Source: an uncultured Collinsella sp.
GTDB taxonomy: Bacteria > Actinomycetota > Coriobacteriia > Coriobacteriales > Coriobacteriaceae
Direction of reading: 5' to 3'
Assembly (NCBI GenBank): GCA_900550415.1
Contig: URSO01000090.1
Coordinates: 1-5,078, forward strand
DNA: 5,078 bases
Shown here: in pieces, positions 1 to 5,078 of the stretch
How the letters are laid out: each line of letters starts with the position of its first letter
Position numbering within the stretch: position 1 is the stretch's first letter
Program-made: the position numbers and the translations under genes
The notes under the pieces: generated by a model
Databases searched by the model: none
Seen by the model: only the letters and a program-made list of their open reading frames with translations
What the model was told of the DNA's origin: nothing

Positions 1-75
1 TATTTTCCGGTTCGACGAACAGCCGATCGTGTCAAATTTGGTCTAACAGAGCCTTTTGTTATCCCTCTCCGCCCG

Positions 76-105
76 CTTGACCAAAATCTTGCCGCAAGCT
101 TGACG
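76..105 (+). repeat. three CTTGmCs direct repeats at 11-12 bp spacing, possible operator
   Basis: CTTGACC (76-82), CTTGCCG (88-94) and CTTGACG (99-105) are direct heptamer repeats whose starts are 12 and 11 bp apart, so they lie on about the same face of the helix. The middle unit also forms a perfect dyad, CTTGC-C-GCAAG (88-98). SARP-family activators are known to bind direct heptamers repeated about every 11 bp. The downstream gene encodes a SARP-type DNA-binding module, so an operator is a reasonable inference, unproven here. No usable promoter -10 box was found at the expected distance. Confidence 0.4.
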
Positions 106-252
106 AATGCCGGATGCCCAACAGCTTGATTCATTCCATACCAGATTCTATGCAAAAATGCCACTAAAAGGTCGTAGACGGTAGCGGGTGCTAGGCGAGT
201 TGAATGACATAGCTGAACCTTGTTCATTTGCGTTACACTGCCGCTTAGATGG

Positions 253-268
253 GACAAGCTGACAAGCT
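253..268 (+). repeat. tandem octamer GACAAGCT x2
   Basis: GACAAGCT occurs twice with no gap (253-260 and 261-268). Read on the minus strand it is AGCTTGTC, one base different from the AGCTTGAC found at 97-104, so it may be an inverted relative of the CTTG repeats upstream. It lies about 180 bases before the start codon. A chance tandem duplication is the alternative. Confidence 0.35.
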
Positions 269-324
269 CATTTACCTGCTTAAAGACCGATTAGTCGGGG
301 GATTAATAACAATCGGCCCTCGCT

Positions 325-354
325 GTACAAAAACTTGCCGCTTGCGTACCAAAA
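325..354 (+). repeat. second repeat cluster: GTACmAAAA pair flanking tandem CTTGC units
   Basis: GTACAAAAA (325-333) and GTACCAAAA (346-354) are direct repeats matching at 8 of 9 bases, exactly 21 bp (two helical turns) apart. Between them sit CTTGCCG (334-340) and CTTGCGT (341-347), back to back. The block 327-350 also aligns with 81-104, with 18 of 24 bases the same and the octamer CTTGCCGC identical. Two related blocks 246 bases apart in one leader suggest a bound protein rather than chance. Its identity is inference. Confidence 0.4.
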
Positions 355-394
355 GACAACCTAGAACACAAGGTCGCTCTATTCATAGCGCGGC

Positions 395-427
395 TTGTAT
401 GGTCTTGCGGTTACAGTGTCCATACGG
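395..427 (+). promoter_or_regulatory. inverted repeat just upstream of the ribosome binding site
   Basis: GTATGG (397-402) and CCATAC (420-425) are perfect inverted arms separated by 17 bases. In RNA, two G-U pairs could lengthen the stem to TTGTATGG/CCATACGG. It ends about eight bases before the GAGGAG ribosome binding site. It could be a weak leader hairpin or a dyad operator. There is no T-tract, so it is not a terminator. Confidence 0.3.
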
Positions 428-434
428 TCGAGTT

Positions 435-440
435 GAGGAG
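435..440 (+). promoter_or_regulatory. ribosome binding site of the regulator gene
   Basis: GAGGAG sits five bases before the ATG at 446. It decides the start at 446 over the in-frame ATG codons at residues 8 and 21, which have no such site. Confidence 0.75.
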
Positions 441-445
441 CGGGC

Positions 446-3445
446 ATGGTAAACGATTTGGGCAGTATGGACGACCTCGAGCTGATGCCGCTGGGCGGTG
501 GCTATATGGTGCGACGCGAACGCTTGATGAATGAGCTTCTCGCCAAGGGCCGAAAGGCCGGCATCGTGGTTCTTTATGCGCCCGACGGGTTTGGGAAGAC
601 CTCGGTGCTGCTGCAGTACACCCATGAGGTTAAATGCGACCCGACGCGAGGCCCCGTGCGGATTATCGAGGCCGATCGCGCCATTGGGCGCGAGGTGTTT
701 ATGCAGCTCGAGGTGGTTACCGAAGAACTCAAAGACAAACCGCACTCCCTTATCGCGATTGATAATGTGCCAAACCTCGATCAGCACGATACCGAAGACC
801 TCATCGACAGGATTCGCGGCCTGCGCGCTATGGGGATAGGGGTCTTTATCTCCTGTCGTCCTTCAAATCGTCAGCTGATTCATGGGCTGGGCGATTCGGT
901 TAAGATCAATGCGCAGATGCTCAAGGTGCATGCCTATGAGTATTCGGCGTGGGCATCGGCGTTTTCGATCAGCACATCGCTCGACTTTTATCAGCTCACG
1001 CAGGGCGTGCCCGAGCTCGTTTCGGCATTGCAGACGGGTCTGTATGGCCAAGGCGACGTAGCCGGTCTGCTCGAAAACGAGATTGTCAACGTATATGGCG
1101 CGGCACTTGTCGATCTGGCTTCGCTCGACAATAATGCGCTGTTTTGCGTGGCATGTCTCATGGTTTTGATGGGCGAGGGCAATATCGCGGAACTCGAGGC
1201 TTGCGGGGTGAGGCTGTCGATGGTCGACCAGTCCTACTTTGTACGCGACTACCCGATCTTTGGCTTGGATCCCGCCGAGCGGAGTTTTACGTGTCTGGGC
1301 ACGGAGGATAACGGACGCTTGCGTTTGCGCAAGTTGGTGGCCGAGGTTCGCCCCGAACTTGTTCCGAGGGCGGCCCGGATTTTGCTTAAGGCGGGTAGAT
1401 GCGATGCGGCGATGGGCCTGGCGGACGCCTTTTTGGACCGTGATGCGGTCCTTGAACTTGCTGGGCAGTATGGGGTCGATCTGGCTCTGACGGGGCACGG
1501 GGCCGATATCTGCCGAGCGGCGCTGGGCACGATCGATGCCGACGATTCGGCTCCAGAGCCAACGCCTGCCGAGGCGCTTGGCGTATATCTGGCAGCGGTC
1601 AGCGTGTCCAATACAAAGCTCGCTCGCTATATGGCATCGGTTATCGAGCGCGGGGGCGAACGGGCGGCCTGCGAAATAGACCCTGTTTCATGGAGGGTGG
1701 CCCAGACACTGACGGCTGTTTGCTATGGGGACAACGGGCTTGGGCTCCCTACGAACCTGGCCGTGCCAGAAATCGAGACATCCCATACCGCACTCGATAT
1801 GTTGTCCGCGCATATCGAGGTCAAGCGATGCCTGACCGAACGGGGAGATGACGGCGGCGTTCTACAGCAGCTCAAAACGAGCAAGGCCTACGATTGCGAG
1901 CTCGACATCGCGGGGATTGTTATACGGGCCGATAGCATGCTGGTGGAGCTCTTTGACGGGTCGTTTGCGGGAACCGACGAGCGCGACGACGAGATGACGG
2001 TGGTGCGGGAGGCGCTCGACGTACGCGGGCTTAAGGCGATGGCTATCTGGGTGCGCATGGTGTTGGCGGCACGGCGGCTCCTTTCCGGCTTGCCGGTAAC
2101 CGACGACGCGGCGTTCAACGAGCTCGATCGTTTTGCCGTGCGCATGCGCGACAACCAGATTCAGCTGTTTGGCCTGTTGCTAGAAGGCTGGCAGTCGCTG
2201 GCAGAGGGGCGGCCGGTTAATGCAAAGTTCCGTGCGGTCCAAGTGCTCAAACTTGCCGAGGAGTCGATTGCGTATATGCGCGATAACGCATTGCTGCTGG
2301 AGCGCGCGGCATATCTGCGTAACACCTCGATGGTTTCGGTGCGCGAGGAAGCGGAGCTACTCGATATAAGCCAGACGCAGGTTGGTGGCGCAGAAGCCTG
2401 GATGGTGGCGCTGCATTTGGCCTGTGCGGGCCGAGACAGCGACCTTGCGGCCTGGATGTCCATGAATCGTGCGGGGATTCTAGAGCCATCGTATCGGCTC
2501 TTTGCGCGCCTTGCCATGCATTGTCTGGGCGAGCCGGCGGCCAGGATACGCAAGAAGCTTCCCGTGCGCGAGCTGTCGCGGTACTCGCTGCGCGACGATT
2601 TGGAAGGGGAGGGCGAGCGCCTGTTCCAGGCCGGCGAGGTTGAAGCCGTTGATACCATCGACCATATCGAGATTCGCATGTTTGGTGCGTTTCGCGCCGA
2701 GCGCGACGGGTTTCCCATCACGGACAAAATGTGGCGCCGCAAGAAGGCGGCGACACTTGCCGAGCGGCTTGCACTGGGCATGGATGCGCTCGTCGATCGT
2801 GAGACGCTGGCCATGGAGCTGTGGCCCCATGCCGAGTTCAATAGCGCCCGCAATAACCTGTACTCGACGATATCGCGCTTGCGGTCGGCTTTGGGACCGA
2901 CGCCGGATGGCAAGTCGTGTGTGCTCATCCAAAATGAATGCATCGGACTCAACGGCGACTACGTCAAGACCGATGTACGGCTGTTTGACCAGATAAGCCG
3001 CGAGGTTTTGGGAAATCGCACGGGTGCGCGCGGGCCCCATTTAGTTGAGCTGTGCCTTAAGATTGAGCAGCTTTATGCCGGACCGCTGTATGTTCCCAAT
3101 GGCTGTAATCCCACCTACTTTTTGCGTATGCGACGCATTATGCAGTCAAAGTACATCGATTGCATGATTAAGGGAGCAAATGCCGCTCTAGAAGAAAACG
3201 ATCTGCAGTCGGCGATTTGGCTGGCGGAGTCGGGTCTTCGACAGGAAACGGCGCGTGAGGATATGGTGCGCTGCGCCATGCGTGTCTACAGTGCGGCGGG
3301 GCGGAGGCGCGATATCGTCGAGCTATACAGTGGGCATATGCACCATCTGAGGGAGCAGGTCAATGGCGTGCCCGAGCCCGAGACGCGGCGTCTATACGAG
3401 CGCTTGGTGGAGGGGCGGCTCAATCGCGTGCTGGTCGAGCGATAA
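446..3445 (+). CDS. STAND/MalT-like ATPase regulator with C-terminal winged helix and BTAD domain (SARP-type)
   Basis: A 999-residue cytoplasmic transcription regulator. Residues 24-60 resemble the start of MalT/LuxR-type STAND ATPases, with a P-loop APDGFGKTS (45-53). A Walker B-like LIAIDN follows (102-107), then FISCRPS (134-140) in the sensor position and QGVPEL (186-191), matching the STAND GxP motif. Residues about 200-730 are helix-rich with no clear TPR signature. The C-terminus has an OmpR-type winged helix (about 741-835) that begins IEIRMFGAFRA. Its probable recognition helix is near 800-815 (NNLYSTISRLRSALG). A BTAD domain follows (about 843-990, opening TDVRLFDQISREVL). No signal peptide or membrane segment is visible. 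STAND proteins of this kind act as ligand-triggered switches; the ligand and target genes are unknown. The domain order is the reverse of AfsR (SARP module first). The gene stands alone and is convergent with yhbY. Confidence 0.88.
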   Translation: MVNDLGSMDDLELMPLGGGYMVRRERLMNELLAKGRKAGIVVLYAPDGFGKTSVLLQYTHEVKCDPTRGPVRIIEADRAIGREVFMQLEVVTEELKDKPHSLIAIDNVPNLDQHDTEDLIDRIRGLRAMGIGVFISCRPSNRQLIHGLGDSVKINAQMLKVHAYEYSAWASAFSISTSLDFYQLTQGVPELVSALQTGLYGQGDVAGLLENEIVNVYGAALVDLASLDNNALFCVACLMVLMGEGNIAELEACGVRLSMVDQSYFVRDYPIFGLDPAERSFTCLGTEDNGRLRLRKLVAEVRPELVPRAARILLKAGRCDAAMGLADAFLDRDAVLELAGQYGVDLALTGHGADICRAALGTIDADDSAPEPTPAEALGVYLAAVSVSNTKLARYMASVIERGGERAACEIDPVSWRVAQTLTAVCYGDNGLGLPTNLAVPEIETSHTALDMLSAHIEVKRCLTERGDDGGVLQQLKTSKAYDCELDIAGIVIRADSMLVELFDGSFAGTDERDDEMTVVREALDVRGLKAMAIWVRMVLAARRLLSGLPVTDDAAFNELDRFAVRMRDNQIQLFGLLLEGWQSLAEGRPVNAKFRAVQVLKLAEESIAYMRDNALLLERAAYLRNTSMVSVREEAELLDISQTQVGGAEAWMVALHLACAGRDSDLAAWMSMNRAGILEPSYRLFARLAMHCLGEPAARIRKKLPVRELSRYSLRDDLEGEGERLFQAGEVEAVDTIDHIEIRMFGAFRAERDGFPITDKMWRRKKAATLAERLALGMDALVDRETLAMELWPHAEFNSARNNLYSTISRLRSALGPTPDGKSCVLIQNECIGLNGDYVKTDVRLFDQISREVLGNRTGARGPHLVELCLKIEQLYAGPLYVPNGCNPTYFLRMRRIMQSKYIDCMIKGANAALEENDLQSAIWLAESGLRQETAREDMVRCAMRVYSAAGRRRDIVELYSGHMHHLREQVNGVPEPETRRLYERLVEGRLNRVLVER

Positions 3446-3477
3446 AAAACGGGCGCCCGAAGTACTTGGGCACCCGT
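3444..3477 (-). terminator. rho-independent terminator of yhbY
   Basis: On the minus strand a 10-bp stem (ACGGGTGCCC pairing with GGGCGCCCGT, including one U-G pair) closes a 9-base loop and runs into TTTTTT. The stem arms are 3449-3458 and 3468-3477. On the + strand the same stem carries a C-A mismatch and has no T-tract after it, so it is best as a minus-strand terminator, with weaker use for the + gene. The T-tract overlaps the TAA stop of the regulator. Confidence 0.85.
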
Positions 3478-3514
3478 AAGCTTGCTATGTGTTGGTTCGC
3501 CGGATCATTGACTC

Positions 3515-3814
3515 TTAGACGAGCTTGATCTTCTCGATGTCCTTGCGCGAGGACTCGCGATACAGCGAGAACTTGCGGCCGATGACCTGGACGACCTCGG
3601 CGTGGCAACGCTCAGCGAGCTCTTCGGCGGCCTCGCGGGCGGAAAGACTGGAGCCATCGAGCACGGAGCACTTAACGAGCTCATGCTTCTCCAGGTAGGC
3701 GACCGTCTGCTCGACGGTGCCCTCGTTGACATCGGACTTACCGATGATGATGGCGGGGTTGAGGTGATGGGCCATGCTGCGAAGCTGCTTGACCTGGGCT
3801 CCTGTCAGTGCCAT
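3515..3814 (-). CDS. yhbY: YhbY-family CRM-domain RNA-binding protein
   Basis: A 99-residue protein close to the usual YhbY length (E. coli about 97) and made of a single CRM domain. The N-terminus MALTGAQVKQLRSMAHHLNP is typical of the family. The loop region AIIIGKSDVNEG (21-32) holds the RNA-binding turn. HELVKCSV (44-51) and VVQVIGRKFSLYR (74-86) are the other family landmarks. YhbY proteins associate with the large ribosomal subunit precursor; that role is family knowledge. The second glycine of the usual GxxG turn is Asp here (GKSD). The ATG start is supported by homology. Its SD is weak (AAAGCGAGAA a few bases upstream). It ends 37 bases before its terminator. Confidence 0.93.
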   Translation of the reverse strand: MALTGAQVKQLRSMAHHLNPAIIIGKSDVNEGTVEQTVAYLEKHELVKCSVLDGSSLSAREAAEELAERCHAEVVQVIGRKFSLYRESSRKDIEKIKLV

Positions 3815-3972
3815 GGGTTCTCGCTTTCTATGTATGGGGCGCCCCGCGACGGGGCCTTAATCTACGTGAGCTGTCCCACGATAGCGCAGGAACGGCGCGG
3901 TGTGGAGCGCGTTTGCCCAGTTCAAAAAGAATGCGGATGCCGAGTGAGTGGGCGGTGCGGGCTGCGAACAGG
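3815..3972 (-). other. 158-base spacer between methyltransferase and yhbY
   Basis: No gene is supported here. Open frames that cross it are continuations of other-frame readings through the methyltransferase 3' end. A short T-run on the minus strand (CTTTTT, near 3925-3930) has no proper stem before it, so I see no terminator after the methyltransferase. No good promoter for yhbY was found. The minus-strand TAGATT near 3860 lacks a -35 box. Confidence 0.5.
3836..3855 (-). promoter_or_regulatory. GC-rich hairpin in the yhbY leader
   Basis: GCCCCG (3841-3846) and CGGGGC (3850-3855) form a perfect 6-bp stem with a 3-base loop, about 30 bases upstream of the yhbY ATG. A further GGGGC at 3836-3840 abuts the stem and makes a GGGGCGCCCC dyad, so the middle arm could pair two ways. 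No T-run follows on the minus strand, so it is not a terminator for minus-strand transcripts. Function unknown. Confidence 0.35.
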
Positions 3973-4858
3973 CTATGAGCTGGGCGCAGAGACCGGTTCC
4001 CATGCAATAAACGCCCAGCGAACCTTACGGATATGGTCGAGCATATAGCGCCCCTGCGGCACGCCCTTGGAGCCCGGCTCGCCGGCATGGGGGTTTTCGA
4101 TCATGTGCTGAGCGATATAGTCGCGCAGGCGGTCGATCTTATCCTCGTTGCCATGCTCGAGCATACGGGAAAAATCCGCCACGCCTGCCTCAAGGCTATC
4201 GAAGGTATCGCGACGAGGCGATTCAAAGTATGTAACCTGCGGCAACGCACCCATCTGAATGAGGATGTTGAAGGCGTACACAAAGCCATTGCTGCAGGTA
4301 ACCGAGGCGCCGATAGCGTTCATCACGTGCAGGTCATAGCGCGGGCTGGAGTTGGCGACCATCGTGACAGCACAACGGCGACGAGCCGTACGGTCGAGCT
4401 TGGCAAGCGCACCTTTTAGGTCATTTGTGGTGACGGAACGACTGGCAAAGGCAACATCCACAGTCTTGGCAACCGGCCCAACCAAATCCCAATCATCGTC
4501 CCAAGCAAGCTCAAGCGGCGTAATGCGATCTTCGAGCCCATAGTACTCAATGCCAGCATCAGCCGCCCAACATGGCAGGGGAAAAGTCAGCAGCAATCAC
4601 AGGATGCCCAGCCTGAGCAAGCGGAATAGCAATCGACCCAGCCCCGCACCCCATATCGAGTACCGACTCGCTGGGCTCAAGCGCCAGCAGCTTTATAAAA
4701 TCCCGAGCATAAGGGGCAGTCTCCAACGGCCGAAAATGCCGAGCCCTTTTATCCCACTCAAAAGAATCGTCAGCCCGCCGCCGATCAGCTTGCAGACGCA
4801 TCCACTCCAGATTCCAATCTGTGGAAAGCAGCTCAGAACGATTCTCCCCATCAGCCAC
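3973..4858 (-). pseudogene. class I SAM-dependent methyltransferase split by a frameshift
   Basis: Two minus-strand frames together make one methyltransferase. The first part (4858-4559, 99 residues) holds the SAM-binding motif I VLDMGCGAGSIAIP and the acidic end of beta-2, VIAADFSPAML, then stops at TGA (4559-4561). The second part continues one frame over with AGIEYYGLEDRITPLELAWD and the rest of the fold to 3973. Skipping the T at 4561 joins them into 294 residues, a usual size for this fold. I chose GTG at 4858 because AGGAGG lies seven bases upstream. An ATG at 4918 would add a 20-residue hydrophobic stretch and has no SD. The second part has no ribosome binding site of its own. The substrate cannot be told from the sequence. 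The defect is either a real mutation (one base gained or two lost, modulo three) or a sequencing error. Confidence 0.8.
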
Positions 4859-4865
4859 GGGCCAA

Positions 4866-4871
4866 CCTCCT
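4866..4871 (-). promoter_or_regulatory. ribosome binding site of the methyltransferase
   Basis: AGGAGG on the minus strand, seven bases before the GTG at 4858. It is the strongest SD in the window and decides the start codon of the methyltransferase. Confidence 0.75.
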
Positions 4872-4915
4872 AGCAACAAAAAAGCGACTCCTCCCAAAAG
4901 AAGAGCCGCAACCAG

Positions 4916-4946
4916 CATATATCAGAAAGAACCGATCCAACGCCAA
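4916..4946 (-). promoter_or_regulatory. weak promoter candidate for the methyltransferase
   Basis: On the minus strand TTGGCG (4946-4941) could be a -35 box, with GATATA (4923-4918, 17-base spacer) or TATATG (4921-4916, 19-base spacer) as -10. Each box matches consensus only partly. It lies about 60 bases before the GTG start, a sensible distance. Low confidence. Confidence 0.2.
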
Positions 4947-5078
4947 ACCGTCATACCAGCAAAGTAGGGCAGAAGCGAAGCGACTGCCAAAGGGATAGAA
5001 CCCAACCGAGGGCCCGTTGTGCGGGAGCCCCGGGGAGGGCAAATATATAAGGTCGCCTGCTCGGACAGTCCTGGCTCG

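Larger units (their letters stand above)
1..445 (+). promoter_or_regulatory. long repeat-rich non-coding leader of the STAND-BTAD regulator gene
   Basis: About 445 bases precede the regulator without a convincing gene. The only sizeable open frame (249-452, 67 codons) has no SD and no recognisable protein character. The stretch is AT-richer than the gene that follows and carries nine CTTG tetramers on the + strand (76, 88, 99, 125, 219, 334, 341, 394, 404), where fewer than two are expected by chance. No good sigma-70 promoter stands out. The best partial match is TTGATT (126-131), 17 bases, then TATGCA (149-154), which is weak. A TAATAA at 304-309 lacks a proper -35 box. I infer a regulatory region with an unlocated promoter. 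Confidence 0.55.
4859..5078 (-). other. region upstream of the methyltransferase, with GC-rich dyads and an unconfirmed open frame
   Basis: One minus-strand frame stays open from the window edge to a TGA at 4853-4851, overlapping the methyltransferase start by eight bases. It would encode at least 75 residues but shows no family feature and uses rare codons such as ATA and AGG-AGG, so I do not call it a gene. The DNA has a bulged stem at 5010-5030 (GGG-CCCG, loop TTGTG, CGGG-AG-CCC), a CCCCGGGG dyad at 5028-5035 and a TATATAA at 5044-5050. It may instead be a leader, a structured RNA or an intergenic repeat. Confidence 0.35.

Noticed and set aside
287..316. CCGATT/AATCGG inverted repeat as a terminator or riboswitch stem
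   Set aside because: Only six base pairs with an 18-base loop and no T-tract.
249..452. 67-codon + strand open frame in the leader
   Set aside because: No SD, no family character, overlaps the start of the regulator and crosses the repeat clusters.
863..1498. 211-codon minus-strand open frame inside the regulator
   Set aside because: Antisense shadow of the ATPase region with no ribosome binding site or recognisable motif.
2161..2952. 263-codon minus-strand open frame inside the regulator
   Set aside because: Ser/Arg-rich mirror of a high-GC gene; the + frame has clear winged-helix and BTAD signatures.
4033..4419. 128-codon + strand open frame opposite the methyltransferase
   Set aside because: The minus frame carries the methyltransferase C-terminal part; this one is its complement.
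4556..4566. programmed +1 frameshift like prfB
   Set aside because: No CTT-TGA-C site and no internal SD-like element just upstream; a mutation or error is simpler.
4985..5010. tRNA T-arm-like GGGTTCTATCCC on the minus strand
   Set aside because: The loop length is wrong and no acceptor, D or anticodon arms can be drawn around it.

Overview
The window looks like a fragment of a Gram-positive actinobacterial chromosome. Moderately high GC, AGGAGG-type ribosome binding sites and the style of the proteins suggest Coriobacteriia, perhaps Collinsella. That placement is an impression from protein style, not a database result. No mobile element, CRISPR array, tRNA or rRNA was seen.

Layout. Positions 1-445 hold a long non-coding leader that is unusually rich in short repeats built on CTTG and CAAAA. 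Positions 446-3445 (+) encode a 999-residue regulator. It has an N-terminal STAND/MalT-like ATPase, a long helical middle, and a C-terminal OmpR-type winged helix followed by a BTAD domain. This is the SARP DNA-binding module placed at the opposite end from AfsR-type proteins. The gene runs into a convergent, minus-strand gene for a YhbY-type CRM-domain ribosome-associated protein (3515-3814). The intrinsic terminator of that gene lies at 3444-3477, and its T-tract overlaps the stop codon of the regulator. Further right on the minus strand is a class I SAM-dependent methyltransferase gene (3973-4858). It has a strong SD and a GTG start but is split by one frameshift near 4560, so it is called a pseudogene or a sequence error. 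The last 220 bases (4859-5078) hold GC-rich dyads, a weak minus-strand promoter candidate, and an open minus-strand frame running off the edge that I cannot confirm as a gene.

How the parts relate. The regulator appears to be an independent unit with its own leader. YhbY and the methyltransferase point the same way but are 158 bases apart, so co-transcription is possible and not shown. The most notable items are the reversed-order STAND-SARP regulator, the helically phased CTTG repeats upstream of it (possible autoregulatory sites), and the single frameshift in an otherwise intact methyltransferase.
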